A stretch of DNA of 64,000 bases from Chamaelirium japonicum (Eukaryota; Streptophyta; Magnoliopsida; Liliales; Melanthiaceae), in contig CANTAL010000208.1 of the NCBI GenBank assembly GCA_947650365.1, positions 417,135 through 481,134 on the forward strand, written 5' to 3'. The notes beneath the pieces were generated by a model. That model was given only the letters and a program-made list of their open reading frames with translations. It was not told where the DNA came from and did no database searches. The translations under genes and the position numbers were made by a program. Of this stretch, positions 35,841 to 47,990 are shown one piece after another; position 1 is the first letter of the stretch, and every line of letters starts with the position of its first letter.

Positions 35841-36250
35841 TATGAGGGCTGTTACGTTGAGCTGTGAGCTACGGTAGGAGAAAATGAGCTGCGGGTATTT
35901 TGACCCCCTTAGAAGTTTTGGAATTTGATGAAATTTGGTGAGAGTGTTGTCTAGGGTAAGACGACCATCCTCACCAATTTTCATCAAATTCCAAAACTTC
36001 TAGGGGGGTCAAATGGTCGAAACAAAATTTGCTGATTTTAACAATGATTGCGGACGGCAGATTTTGCTTCGACCATTTGACCCCCCTAGAAGTTTTGGAA
36101 TTTGATGAAAATTGGTGAGGATGATCATCTAACCCTAGACAACACCCTCACCAAATTTCATCAAATTCCAAAACTTCTAGGGGGGTGAAAATGCCTGTAG
36201 CTCACCTTCTAAAACCGCAGTTCACAGCTCACTGTAACATTCCTCTATAT
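35841..36250. mobile_element. TA-flanked double-hairpin foldback element, copy 1
   Basis: About 410 bp with full-length inverted arms: GAGCTGTGAGCTACGG at the left end and its inverse at the right end. Each arm contains TTGACCCCC-AGAAGTTTTGG, GGAATTTGATGAAA and its own inverse ATTTTCATCAAATTCC, so an arm can fold on itself as well as pair with the other arm. A short loop (GATTTTAACAATGATTGCGG) lies in the middle. It ends CCTCTATATATA. A second copy at 63551-63960 matches over the full length. Confidence 0.88.
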
Positions 36251-36734
36251 ATATATATACCAGAAGTTAGTAAAGCCACAAACTTCTTGCTACGGAATTG
36301 CCAGAATAGCAGTGCATGGACACAAAATACCACCATGCATATGTGTGGATATCTATTTATTCAGCAAAACTAAAACATTCTTGTACATAAATGAATACAG
36401 AGAATGATACGAAGGTGGAAGGATAGGAGAATGTACCATCGTCTCTCACTGATTGTTAACCCTCTCCCTCTCTCCTGTTCTGTATGTAGTGCTGGTCGAT
36501 TTGTTTTGGGTTGCTTGTAATACATGCTGTGATACACAACGAGGCGAAGATCTGAAGGTGATTGAAAGAGGCGTGATCTCTCGTGAAGTGTGTAAGGTGT
36601 TTTGCGTGTTTGTTTCATCCACGAATGGGGTGGCTGGGGATAATTATCCTTCCTTTACCTGTAAGAAGATTAGTCACCGACATGGCTTTTGCGTTGCACT
36701 TTGATTTAAATTTTAAATATTTCATAACTTTTCA

Positions 36735-36835
36735 CAAAGGTTCAGTGGAACAATGAGACTTAGGCTTAGGCTTGATCCTTTAGGGAGGTCATGGGTTCAA
36801 AACCCACCTCCAACCACTTTGTAAACGTCCTCATT
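36735..36835 (+). repeat. Possible tRNA-derived SINE fragment
   Basis: AGGTCATGGGTTCAAAACCC at about 36786-36805 resembles the B box region of tRNA-derived plant SINEs, followed by ACCTCCAACCAC. The A box and a poly(A/T) tail are not clear. Confidence 0.35.
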
Positions 36836-38285
36836 AAATGGGCCAATCGTTCACACATATACCAGAGAAAAAACACAACGAAAAATCGTTTCTCCCTTTC
36901 CCATAGGAAAAACACAGCGAGAAATCATTTCTCCTCTCTGCTTTCTTTCTCCACGCTCTTTCCACTTTCAAGTTTAATAAGTTATGTTGCTGGTTTCTAA
37001 AAGCTTTGTTGGGGTTCGCCAAAGTTCTCTTGGAGTCGTGCCGATGAGAAGAACAGTGCGCCTGCACCAAGGGTCGTTGTATCCTAAGGAGTAGGGTTTG
37101 AAATTTCGAATTCGACCAATATTGATATTACAGAATATAAAAATATCAATATGATGATTGAATCTTTTAATGATACTCTTAACAATGATAAATCAAATAT
37201 AGATACATATTGCGGAATGTTTAAATCATATTTCTACATTATTAATGAGTTAGTATCGTTTGTATTTCTATTCATATTGTACAGACATATAATTGACTAA
37301 AGATTGACAACATATCCAAAGTTAGAGTGATTTCATCAATATTAAGACTTGATTTTTAAATTTTTTTTTTCAAGAACCTTCAAAATTTTAAAAGATAAAT
37401 TTGATGAATTCAATTATTTATCCCTAAATTCATTGTCAAAATATAAAATCGTGAATCTTGATAGATTTGATGTTCTTATACCATATTCAAAAAAACAAAT
37501 TAATTGAAAAAAATATAAGATTTATCATATTTAAAACTTTTAGAAAAGTACAATTCAATCTAATCGAATAAACGTTTAAATATGCTTTTCGTTGAATTGA
37601 TCTCCCCAGGCTAGTGCTGGATGGTAGATCGGACATCCAAAACAAATTTTTGAAAATAATCACATCCGATAATTCGAATGATCTGTTTAGGGGGTTTAAT
37701 GTTTAGGTTTTAAGAGTGGAGTTATGGTTCAAAATTTTAAATTTTTTTGATAAATGTCGAAATATATATATATATATATTTTCAATTAATGTCGAAATAT
37801 TTCTATCCTCCATATTTTGTTTTGGGGGTTGAAAAATGTAAATATTTTAAAAAATTTTGAAATTTTTTGAACCATGCTTATGAGACATTGCCACGAGACC
37901 CACACGTAGGGGGACAATCTGATTCTTAGGACGACGCCTGGCACGCTTCGACCTCACATGCCTCATCAACTATAATCTATTTTGATGCGTAATAGCAAAA
38001 CATTTTGCTTGCTCAAGATTAATCCTATCTTTTAAAATGTGTTTGAGCTGTCGAAAAACCAGGAAATGCACGGCGGCTGTAAACCTTGTACGAGCACTCC
38101 TAGGTTGGTACAACTGGTATCATTTGGTGGTCCTTTGTGCCCCCCTCTCTTTTTTTTGAAGTTTATACCCCTGATGATTCCTATTTGATGTTTGATAAAG
38201 GCTGGCTGAAGATCACTGTGTTTATATTCTGCTCATATTCTGTTATCATTTCCCAGTGTTGGCAGGTGGGCCATGTACAGATCAC
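36836..38285. other. Intergenic, AT-rich; no gene recognised
   Basis: Includes a short AT run near 37759-37780 with CGAAATAT words on either side that recall the CGAAAT-rich elements. No coding evidence. Confidence 0.45.

Positions 38286-38288
<3 letters not shown>

Positions 38289-38330
<42 letters not shown>
38289..38330. repeat. (CT)n microsatellite, about 21 units
   Basis: Uninterrupted CT run. Confidence 0.95.
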
Positions 38331-38523
38331 GCCACTTGGAGAGTTGCCCAGTTATTGTATGCTTTTTTTTTTTTTGGCTTTTATGTGTGTGTGTGGATGG
38401 AGTGTGATATCTATACGGTGGGAATGTGGCTTTATTCCTTGTTCATTGCGTCGGGAGAAAAAGAAGCCGTACACAGTTCCCGATTCTTTCTTTTTTTGGG
38501 GGGGGAGGGGGGTACAGATCATG

Positions 38524-38661
38524 TTCCGGGTCGGCCTGTCAACGGGTCGGATTTGGATCGGATCAGGGTAGATCCAAGTTTGATTCGTTTGTATTTTGAA
38601 TCGAGAATACCAAAACCCGGATCTTTCGGATTCGGATCAGGAGCCGGTTGACAGCCCGGAG
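38524..38661. mobile_element. Short MITE candidate, GGATC-rich
   Basis: TCCGGGTCGGCCTGTCAACG at the left is roughly matched by the inverse of CGGTTGACAGCCCGGA at the right. The interior is GGATCGGATC-rich. A similar GGATC-rich stretch follows at 38,870-39,010. The TSD is not resolved. Confidence 0.4.
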
Positions 38662-39354
38662 GTCGAAGTTACACCATCAATCAAACAAAACCTCACGGCT
38701 TGTAAGTTTAAATCACTGATTAGCTCGGGCCAATGGATTTGACGATCGATATATCTGATGGTTAAAAGAAGATGGCTAGGCTGGGTATAAGTTGATATAA
38801 GACTGCTGGGTTGGAAATTGGATGGACTATGATATAATGTTATAAAAGCTTATATCGGATTAGATCTTTTCAGATTGGATCAAGATAGATTAGTATTTGA
38901 TCCAATTATATTTTGAATCGGGTTGGATCGTTTTTTTATCGGATCTTGGACCAAAAAACTAATACTAAATCTGGGATTTTTGGACCAGATTCGAGCCATG
39001 ATCTGGTCTATTGGCAGGTCTACGTTCCGGGCATCCTGTTTCCTCTAGAAAATAAATAGTGAGATAAATTGTAGAATTATAGTCGGTTTAGTAGAGTATA
39101 AATGATTTAATATCATCACACTAAAATGTAATGTTGAACCCGAACCCAACCTACTTAATATGCAAGCAACCCGACCCATGTAACCTACTAACCTGTTTAT
39201 AAAATGAGTCGTCTCAGATTATATTTTGGTCAATACATCTAAATTGGTCGAAGACCATTTAGGACCCATGAGTGGGAAGTCGGGTGAAGAGGGCCGCGTG
39301 GCATTTTTGTTTTCAATTTCTAAGGCGAGGTTTTTCAAGGGATTATTAGTCTAA

Positions 39355-40290
39355 GGTCCTAACTAACCATGTATTACGATAAATCCTTGTATCTGTTTTG
39401 TTTAGCATTAAGACTCTCTTACTGTTTTTTTTTGTTTTTTTAAATGGTTATTTTGCGCCTGATGTATAGTGAGAATAAGCCGTTGTACAAATTTTTTTTT
39501 AAAACAAGCGATGTATAGTAAAATCCCAATAATAGATCCAGAACCCTGTAGGCTGTAGCACTATAGTAATTCACTGTAGCAGAGATTTCAATTCGATTGC
39601 TACAGTGAAATCACTATAGCAGCTAGAGTGATTTCATTGTAGCAAACGAATTGATACTTTAGAATCACTGTAGCAGCTATAGTAATTTCTATAGTATCAA
39701 TTCGAGCAATATAAGATCAATTTGGTTGCTAAAATAAAATCATTGTAGCTGCTACAGCAAATTCACTGTAGCAATCGAATTGATACTTTACTGTCCAAAT
39801 TGATGCACCAAAATCACTTTCGTAGCTACAGTAATTTTTGGAGTATCAATTCGGGCAGTAGAATATCAATTTGGTTCTTACAGTGAAATCATAGTAGCAA
39901 TCAAATTGATACTATATTGCCCGAATTGATACTCCAGAATTACTGTAGCAGATTAACAATTTTAGAGTATCAATTCGGTTGCTACAGTAATTTTTGCTAC
40001 AGTGATATCGTATAGCAATCGATTGATATTTCTGCTATAGCGAAATCATGTAGTAGTCCGTCTTTAAAAAAAATACAGAAGACCTGTAGCGGTCACTGTA
40101 CAAACTTGATTCTCTACTACCCAAGGGATAGTAGAAGGGCATTTTTGTAATTTAATAGGAGTTGAAAAGGTTAACCAAAGGTTTAATTTGAAAGTGCCTT
40201 TTTGGAAGGGTTTAAGTTCGAACGAATAGATTGTTGGGACTGGAACTTAAAATTATCTTCTAAAAAGGGATTTTTCACGAACTTCTTTTT
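39355..40290. mobile_element. Palindrome-rich repeat, copy A, uninterrupted
   Basis: It begins near AAGGTCCTAACTAACC, passes through CCTGATGTATAGT and AATCCCAATAATAGATCC, then more than ten alternating copies of CTACAGTGAAATCACT and AATTGATACT words in both orientations. It ends near TTCTAAAAAGGGATTTTTCA. The core TGCTACAGTGA/TCACTGTAGCA is nearly self-complementary. It serves as the reference for the interrupted copies B and C. No coding frame. Confidence 0.65.
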
Positions 40291-40809
40291 AATTCCTCAC
40301 ATGAGACAATGATCTTGTTCGCTGCCGAAGTGGCCTAGGTTTTTTGTCACAAGCAGTTTGGTGGATCGGGTGCTCGGTTATTTGATCACGTAAGATTAGT
40401 TTGGGCTCTGCACTCGAATTGTCGAGTTGACATAACTCTCTAATAGAACAAGTCAAGATGGATCACACGAGGGTTATACTAAAAAACCGGGACCTGACCA
40501 ATTGCATATTCGTGCGTGTTGGTTTTGCATTGTGTTAAGGGCATTGCATCATATCGGACCAAAAAATTAAATAAATACGATGCCAAACCTCTTTCAAAAC
40601 TTACTGCAAATAGGACCAGATGATGTCAAAAATAACTTTTCTATGGCATTTATGTAAATATTTCAAAATGAACAGGCATGGGAAATGACCATATACTACT
40701 TTTTAAATGACCAAACATATGTTAGGATTGAGTCATATTTTCAACAAACATAATCATAATCAGCCACTTTAGAGTCTCAGTCGATTCGAAGTTTTGAAAT
40801 ATGAATGTG
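40291..40809. other. Intergenic between the palindrome-rich repeat and the Copia remnant
   Basis: No gene. The Copia reading on the minus strand fades here and the RT and RNase H are not found, so the Copia element is truncated at this side. Confidence 0.5.
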
Positions 40810-42650
40810 TCCATCGTTAATTTGCCTTTATAGATTGATTCATGACATCATCTGAATCGTCATGAATCTTCTTTATAGGAGATGCGACATCAGGACCAGT
40901 TTCTTTAGGAGCAGTATGGTATGCGATGCTATTTAATCTTCTCTTCCGGGGAGCTGAATCTTTGGAACCTATAGGTCTGCCATGATTCTGATGTAGATCA
41001 GACTCATTTGCTGCTTTATTCCTACTTGAAATATCGATTCTGGCAGATATATTCATAGTTGGTATGTGGGATTTAGTTACGTTTGCAGTATCATTGAATG
41101 CATCTGATAACTCATTTGCAATAGATTGCAAGTGTATTATTCTCTTAACTTCGTGCTCACAATGAAAAGTTCTGGGGTGTAGATGAGATAGTGAAAGTAT
41201 TCCACGATAATTTATATCATTCCTTTTAGACGGGATATTCATTATCTTTCTTATCTCCCTCTAATGGCAAGAATACTGTCTCATCGAAGTGACAATCCAC
41301 AAACCTTGCAGTAAAAATATCATATGTTAAAAGCTCTAAATATTTGAGAATTAAAGGAGATTCAAAACCTACATAAATTCTCAATCTACGTTGGGGACCT
41401 ATTTTAGTTCTCTTTAGTGAGGGAATAAGAACATACACTGCACATCCAAATTTTCAAAGATGAGATAATATTGGTTGATTCACAGATACTAATTGTACAG
41501 GAGAGAACTTATGGTATGAAGTTGGTCTAACTTTGATTAAAGATGCATCATGAAGGATTGCATGACCCCAAACACTAATGGATAATTTAGAATGAATTAG
41601 GAAGGGTCTAGCTATTATTTGAAGTCGTTTGATCAGGGATTCTGTTAAACCATTCTGGGTATGAACATGATGTACTTGATGTTCAACCTCTATTCCTAAT
41701 GATGACAAAAAACATCAAAAACTTGATAGGTAAATTCTGCTGTATTATCCAGCCGAATAGATTTGATTGCCTAATTAGAAAAATGGACTTTCAACTTTAT
41801 TATTTAACCTAATAATTTGACAAAAGTCAGGTTTCTAGTCGACAAAAGGCACATATGGGACTATTTAGTTGAGGCATATATTAAGACTATAAAGTACCTG
41901 AAAGGTCCACTAGAGGGGTGTGTTGGTTCACAAATATCTCAAATTCTATGAAGAAAAGGAGATGATTCAGACTCAATCTTTATGAATGATGGTCTAGTAA
42001 TAAGCTTACTCTCAGAGAAGGGATACAAACTAACTCACTAGATATGTGATAATGTCCTAAGGGATAACCACAAGAGTTTTCTATGATCTTTTTCATTATG
42101 GTTGTCCAGGATGTCTTGGGCAATCATGCCAAATATTAAAAATCATAGGATCATAGAGCTTCTGGCTCATTATTTGTCTTGGATTAGTACTGAGCTGTTG
42201 GCTCATGAGTGCATGTAATTCGACAACCCCAATATAAGTGAAGTATATCCCTAAAGATAGACTGGAGAATTTTTCAAGAGTGAACTTTTAGTTTCCAACA
42301 CTAGAGGTTACACATAAAAATTTATGGTTTCCTCACTCAGAGTTTCTACGTGATACCCATTTGTTCTTATATTTCTAAAACTGAGTAGGTTTCTTTTAGA
42401 GTTACAAGAGTATAAGGTAGCTTGTATAAAGATGTGAGTTCTATTAGGTAACACTAGATGTGCTCTACCGGAGCCTTCTATTATCTGAGCGGAGCCAACT
42501 ATGGTGGATATTTTATTTGAACCAAAGTTGATACTTGAAAAGTACTTCTAGTTCCTAAGTATTGTATTAGTAGTAACACTCTCTATTAGGCAAAGGTCAT
42601 CTCTGTTCATGTCTTCCTTGGATTCCATTTCCTAATAGAGAATTAAATAT
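40810..42650 (-). pseudogene. Copia polyprotein remnant: pre-integrase, integrase and linker
   Basis: Minus-strand fragments in order. A GAG-pre-integrase-like stretch lies at about 42,300-42,050. The integrase C-terminal half is at about 41,708-41,454 (HVHTQNGLTESLIKRLQIIA, SVWGHAILHDASL), then the post-integrase region at 41,438-41,226 (LRIYVGFESPLILKYLELLT, FTARFVDCHFDE). The linker is at 41,242-40,817 (NDTANVTKSHIP, GRPIGSKDSAPRKRR). Many stops and frame changes are present and nothing of RT is seen beyond 40,810. Sequence order proves minus-strand orientation. Confidence 0.82.
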
Positions 42651-42849
42651 CATCTAATATAAGATTCTGAAAAATTTAGATATATAGGAAATGAAAAACA
42701 CTGTTATTAATAAGGAATATCTAAAGACATTATACTAAACAAACGAAATATTAACTGCTAGAAAGCAAACAACTATTCTGAAATATGACAGTTTACCAAA
42801 TAAATGAAATATCAACTATTAGAAAACAAACGACTGTTCTGAATGATAA

Positions 42850-43929
42850 CAGTCTATCACTCAAAGTCTCCTGCCTCTCCCTTGTATCCTCGTAGAAATC
42901 AGAAGTTGTTAGCATGGTTTTACCTTGTATCTTGCTGAGCTCCTCACCAAGGAGGTCATCACTATGAAAGTCAAATAGTGCGTTATCCTCTGCTTTCTGC
43001 GTTTTTTAAAAGTTTACCACCTCTTTCTTGGATGCACGACATATGCGAGACCAATGGCCTTCACGCCCATATTTGAAGAAGTGTCTATGGCCCATTTATT
43101 TAAAGAAGGAAGCTCTTATTTTACTTGGTCTGCGTTCCAGGGCTTATTTTTTGCTTCTTAAAATTTGTATTTTGACATGGGGTTAGTTCACTTCTGCTGG
43201 GGTGGCACGCATGCCTCTACCTCGGTAGTCTCCTTTGCTGGAGTTGCTATCTCGACCTTCCATGCCACCTCTGCTGGAGTGGTTATAGCGACCACCTCTT
43301 TCAAACCTTTATCTGCATCTGTGGTATCCTTCATTGGCATGCGGTTCAGGGAATGCTAGTGCTCTAGTAGGCCTAGAGTTGTGAGTTTTCATGAGGACTT
43401 TATTGTTTTCTTCTGCAACTAGAAGTGCTAAAATTAGATTTGATATCTTTTGGAAATTACATTCTCGGTACAATTGTTGCAGTATGACGTTTGTTGCATG
43501 GAAGGTGAATAGAGTCTTATCGATCATTTGTCCCTAGGTGACTGGCTCTCTACACAGATCAAGTTAGGACACAATGTTGAATATTGCAGAATTATACTCT
43601 ACTACTAATCTAAAATCTTGGTAGCGTGGATTTATCCATTCATTCCTCACTGCTGGGAGGATGACGGCCTTTTGGTGATGACGCAGGTCCACATGTAGGT
43701 GATGACATGTTAGGTACTCATTCTTTAGATCCACATGTAGGTAACGACGCAAAAAGATTATCACTTTAACCTTGTCTTCAGGACTAAGACTTTCTGTGCC
43801 CATAGGTTTTACAATCGCCTTGCCTAGTTTAATTGATTGTAAGTGGAGCTTAGCGTTTAGCCTTCATGCTAAATAATTTTTGCCGCTGACGTCAAGTGCA
43901 GCGAACTTCAATTTTGTAAGGTTAGACAT
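42850..43929 (-). pseudogene. Copia gag remnant
   Basis: Starts at the ATG at 43929-43927 with MSNLTKLKFAALDVSGKNYL, the typical N-terminus of this Copia gag family, but meets a stop soon after. Later parts are KVKVIIFLRRYLHVDLKNEY, KAVILPAVRNEWINPRYQDF, FTFHATNVILQQLYREC and LVAEENNKVLMK. A degenerate zinc knuckle (GREGHWSRIC) lies near 43,070. Multiple stops and shifts show an old, dead copy. Confidence 0.82.
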
Positions 43930-44732
43930 CTGGAGAAACAAGGGGGTAGACAGAATTAATTAGAGCCTAGTAAGTAGATGGATTAAGAACTACCGGATTC
44001 TAGGAACACTGAAATCCTAACTGTTATGAAACTACTGATCCTCTACATAGTGAAAAACTAGTTAATATGTATCCGTAGCCACATTGTACTATCTCGGCTG
44101 ACAAGGGTCGAGCACGCACACATGCTATGGATGAGGTTAAAGAGTAATCATTGTAACTAGTCGACATTTGTTCATAAACAAATAATATAATATAAAATAG
44201 TTATAATTTGTAAAATCGGACTGTACCGATGTGTCCGAAACGGTCCAAAAAGCTACAATCCTTATATGGATCGAATAGATTGGCTCCAGATCGGGCTTGC
44301 AAGTACATAATTAAATTGATGGCCTAGATTAAAATAAGTAATTAAATATATGAAAATACATATAAAACTGAACAGGATGGGCTGACTATTTAACAGTCGG
44401 GTCGGATCTGTCATTATACAGTCATGTCAAGGTTGTCATTATACAGTCGGGTTGGGTTTGTCATTATACAGTCGGGTCGGGTCTGTCATTATAGTCTGGT
44501 TGGAAACAATTGAGTTTAAAACCCAACAACCCATAATAAAAAAAAGTTACTTATTATCTTCTCTGAAAAAATCGGAGAAACTTTAACCAGTTTTTCTGAG
44601 AACCCTAACCACCGCCGGCTCGCACACGTCGCCTTCAGCCGCTCCCACAGGGAGTAGCTGTCTGGGCTCTACGTCGGATGTCGTCGATCACGTGCGGGGA
44701 GCAGCTGTCCGGGCACCACGTTGGACACCGCT
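43930..44732 (-). other. Copia 5' leader, part 1, with 30-bp tandem repeats
   Basis: Untranslated leader upstream of the Copia gag. It continues at 63165-63391 beyond the nested insertion. About 44393-44500 holds four units of ACAGTCGGGTYGG-TTGTCATTAT (about 31 bp each). Confidence 0.6.
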
Positions 44733-45511
44733 GTGGGTGCAAAATCTGGCTAATGCTCTGCAGTGGGACCCACAGCCCTGCCTAGGGCTCACAAATACGA
44801 TGGTGAGACCCGCAACCCTACCTGGGGTCCACAAATACGACGGTGGGACCCAAGCCCCGCCTAGGGCCCACAAATGTGACGGTGAGACCCACAACTCTAC
44901 TAGGGCCCACAAATATGATGGTGGGACCCGTAGCCCCGCTTGGGACCCACAAGCACGACGGTGGGACCCGCAACCCCGCCTGGGGCCTATGATTATGACG
45001 ATGGGACCCGCAGTCTTGCTTGGGCCCACTTGAACTATCTAGGGTCTGATAAATCCCCCTAGCTATTTACGAAACCCTGAATATTTCTGGAAATATTCCC
45101 TAGATAAACCAAACCTCTATAAATAGCAGACCCGATAAATGATTCAAGGATCCCAAGATCAAAACCGTAATCCCACTTTCTGTTTTCCAGAGCTCCTCGA
45201 GCCTTCTGGTTTTTAGATTTCCTCTCCACCCTCTGTTATCTTGTAAGAAGCACTTATCGGCCTGTCGAGAGTGGCTCTACTTCATTCAGAGATAGTGGAT
45301 TCAAAGGTTGCGCCTTATCACACGGAGACGTAGGCTTCGGCCGAACTTCGTCATCACTTCCTGCGTCAACTCTCTCTACTCGACAGTGCTTGTGTGATAG
45401 CCTAGCAAGTTACAATTCAGCGCTTCGAAGCGCGCCACATTCCGAAGGGTAAAACCTTCAATTGACTATTGGAGGAGGGTGCACGTACGACGACCAAAAT
45501 CCTCCCTCACA
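44733..45511 (+). repeat. 5' LTR of the outer gag-only element
   Basis: Starts TGTGGGTGCAAAATCTGGC and ends CCTCCCTCACA. It contains about seven imperfect units of GGGACCCGCA-CC-CC-GGGCCCACAAATA (44760-45030) and a TATAAATA box (45118-45125). It matches 62323-63164 along its length but is about 60 bases shorter. Confidence 0.85.
45118..45125 (+). promoter_or_regulatory. TATA box of the outer element's LTR
   Basis: TATAAATA followed by GCAGACCCG. The same box is at 62765-62772 in the 3' LTR. Confidence 0.6.
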
Positions 45512-45533
45512 GTTTAGTGCTGTGTGTGGGATC
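45512..45533 (+). other. Decayed primer-binding site
   Basis: GTTTAGTGCTGTGTGTGGGA directly follows the 5' LTR. It resembles the TTTGGCGCCGTCTGTGGGA site of Tat-type Gypsy elements with C-to-T and G-to-A changes, as expected from deamination. Confidence 0.6.
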
Positions 45534-45994
45534 CAATCCTATCAACTTGCAACTTCCAAATTTCTCAGCTCCTTTGGTAGGAGCTACCGATTGCCCGAGC
45601 AATCCGTTTGTCCCCATCACTATACCTAAATGGCGAAGACATCGATGGACCAGCCGTAGGAAAGCAGCATGCACCCAGACACTCAGCATCTAACGACTCG
45701 CTCAATGAGTCATCGGTTCGCGAAAAGTCAACACCTGGAATAACAATGCGATGTTAATTCGAGGAGCTGATCATCGGTTGATCGCGCTGTCTAGGCTCAA
45801 CCTTGATAGTCGCCTCAGTTTACCGACCCAACTTCGCAGCGCTTGGGTAAAACGCACATCTCACCCGTTGTCGACTCTCAAGCGACATACCAGATTATAG
45901 CTGAGGACTTCCAACTCCTCACCCTTATGAAGCAGAATGCTGCTCTCATGGTCGAAAGATACTCCCTCCGATAGATCTCCGTCGGAGCGGGACT

Positions 45995-46016
45995 GCCCCC
46001 CCCCCCCCCCCCCCCC
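45995..46016. repeat. Poly-C run, about 22 bases
   Basis: Homopolymer inside the leader of the outer element; its length in the assembly is uncertain. Confidence 0.95.
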
Positions 46017-46242
46017 GCAGTTAATCGCCGGTATCAGTGACAGAGCAGAAGTTTATCGGTTGCCCGACCCCTCCCCCGCTCCTTCTAGGCGATCCATCGT
46101 CGATTCCTTCCGACGGTCCCACGTGCCCTCTTTGAGAAGACCCTCGCTTATTCTTCTCAAGCCAACAGTATAGGAATGTCTCAATGAGTCTGCTCTCCAT
46201 CCTAAGTCTCTTGGCTCCGAGTCATCCCCCAGTCCCTACATC

Positions 46243-46647
46243 ATGAGGGATGTTCGGAACGCTGATCACCGCTTCAAAGTTCGACAACGTTACAACGACG
46301 ACCGAGCCCCAGCCGGGCATCGAATGACAAGAGGGACTCCGATGCCCTCTTTGCTTCCTCTTCGTTCAAGACGCCTATCTGACCAACGAGGTGATCGGCA
46401 GAACAATCATGCCTCCGAAGGGCCACTTCAACAACATATTCTCCGAGCCCAGTTTCCTCGAAACTGGAGGGCCCCCGCTCTCCCCAGGTTCAACTGTCTA
46501 ATGGGAGATCCGACGATACACGTCCTCGCTTTCAAGAAGGCGCCTGCTTTCAAGCAGGCGCTTACGATATATGATAACGACAACCAGGTTCTATGCCGCA
46601 CCTTTGCTGGCAGCCTGGACGACATGTTGCTTGATTGGTATCACAAC
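46243..46647 (+). CDS. Gag of the outer element, N-terminal part (135 codons), interrupted
   Basis: The open frame from ATG at 46243 contains FNCLMGDPTIHVLAFKKA and VLCRTFAGSLDDMLLDWYHN, the start of the Retrotrans_gag (PF03732-type) core. It is cut exactly after the Asn codon AAC (46645-46647) by the nested element, and the rest of the protein resumes at 58074. In its frame, a stop lies shortly upstream of the ATG (about 46,170). A possible N-terminal extension at 45937-46173 is in another frame. Confidence 0.8.
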
Positions 46648-46677
46648 TGTGGGCATCGAAATTAGCCCACTGGTCGA

Positions 46678-46915
46678 ACCTGACCCGCATATGCGAACTT
46701 GGCCCGAACACAATGGCCCACATGCGAACTTGGCCCGCACACAACGGCCTGCATGCGAAACCTGGCCCACACACAACGGCCCGCATGCGAAACCTGGCCC
46801 ACACACAACGGCCCACCTGCGAACTCGGCCCGCACACAATGGCCCGCATGCGAACTCAGCCCGTACACAATGGCCCGCATGTGAACTCAGTTCGCGCACA
46901 ATGGCCCGTACAAAA
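46678..46915 (+). repeat. 27-30-bp tandem array in the LTR
   Basis: About eight units of the form GGCCCRCATGCGAA-CTKGCCC-CACACAAY. Because the period is near a multiple of three, open frames run through on both strands. The 3' LTR has the same array at 55988-56222 with the same unit order. Confidence 0.88.
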
Positions 46916-47402
46916 AAAGGGCCTGACTCAAAGCAAACGGGTCCCACCGGACCCGCTACCCGAACCCAAAAGGGGGGTTCACCGGCCCCCCTCTTCTTGA
47001 AAACCGTGTCCCCTCCCCATGGGGAGGTGTGGCTGGCCATAAAGGGAAGAAAAAAAAAATAAAAAGAAAAGAAAAAGAAAAAGAAAAGAAAAGAAAAAAA
47101 CCTAACCGCCTCGATGCAGGGGGAGGTGGCGTGGACGTCTACACAACCGTAGATCCGCGACGATCCCTCGATCCGACGGACAAGATGACGTCGTGTCGCC
47201 ATGCAATCGGAAGGTGCAAAGATGACGATGTATCTTCAAAGATCAAGTCACATCTTGCCCATAACCATCCCCACAAAAATAGGGAAAGAAATCAAGGTTG
47301 GTTCCCCCAAATAAGGTAACCACATCTTGATGGTTATGGGGGGAGATATTGGATGAAACAAAAATATTTCAGCCATATCTCTCCCAACCTCCATCCTTTG
47401 CC

Positions 47403-47410
47403 TATAAATA
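47403..47410 (+). promoter_or_regulatory. TATA box of the nested element's LTR
   Basis: TATAAATA followed by GAAGGGGTGGGGGAAGG. The same box is at 56724-56731 in the 3' LTR. It is the best promoter candidate for the gag transcript. Confidence 0.65.
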
Positions 47411-47797
47411 GAAGGGGTGGGGGAAGGCATCAGAGGTCCGAAGGCTGAAGACGAAAGGGCTCTACAAGAGAAGCTCCAACGCTTGAAGACCGAAGGCTTC
47501 ACGAGGCACGACAAGCACGTCCTACGGGAATACTTGGCCCTTCAAGTCCTTATCAACGTGAAGACCTTGCACTCGAAGATCAAAGCTTCGACTCCTTGCA
47601 CGAAGAAGAAAGCTTGGAGAAGAAGACCCGGAGTCGTCGTCACCCCGACTTCTCCAACGATCTTCATGAACTCCGAAGATGCCATAAGCAAAGGCCGGAG
47701 AAGAAGATCGAAGTCGACAACATCCGTCGTCTTCAACAAAGGTGTCGACTCCTCGCACGAAGAAGAAAGCTTGGAGAAGAATGCCTGAAGCCGGTGC

Positions 47798-47990
47798 TAC
47801 CCCTGCCGTCTTTGTCAGCAAAAGCCGACGCTACAACCGTCGCACGGAGATCGATGCTACCCCTGCCGTCTTCATCAACAAAAGCCGACGCTACAACCGT
47901 CACACGGAGATCGGTGCTATCCCTGCCGTCTTCATCAACAAAAGCCGACGCTACAACCGTCGCACGAAGATAGGTGCTACCCCTGCCGAA
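47798..47990 (+). repeat. 63-bp tandem array in the LTR
   Basis: Three full units and a partial: GTGCTACCCCTGCCGTCTTC, then AACAAAAGCCGACGCTACAA, then CCGTCGCACGGAGATCG. The same array is at 57118-57306 in the 3' LTR. The 63-bp period keeps all frames open. Confidence 0.9.

Noticed and set aside
36735..36835. tRNA gene
   Set aside because: A B-box-like GGTTCAAAACC is present but no cloverleaf with an anticodon arm can be drawn; kept only as a possible SINE.
40817..41708. Host gene on the minus strand
   Set aside because: Motifs are Copia integrase and post-integrase linker, with many stops and a Copia gag upstream in the right order.
46571..47202. Frames of 160-200 codons on both strands near the start of the nested element
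   Set aside because: They cross the LTR boundary and follow the 27-30-bp tandem array; the same frames reappear in the other LTR.
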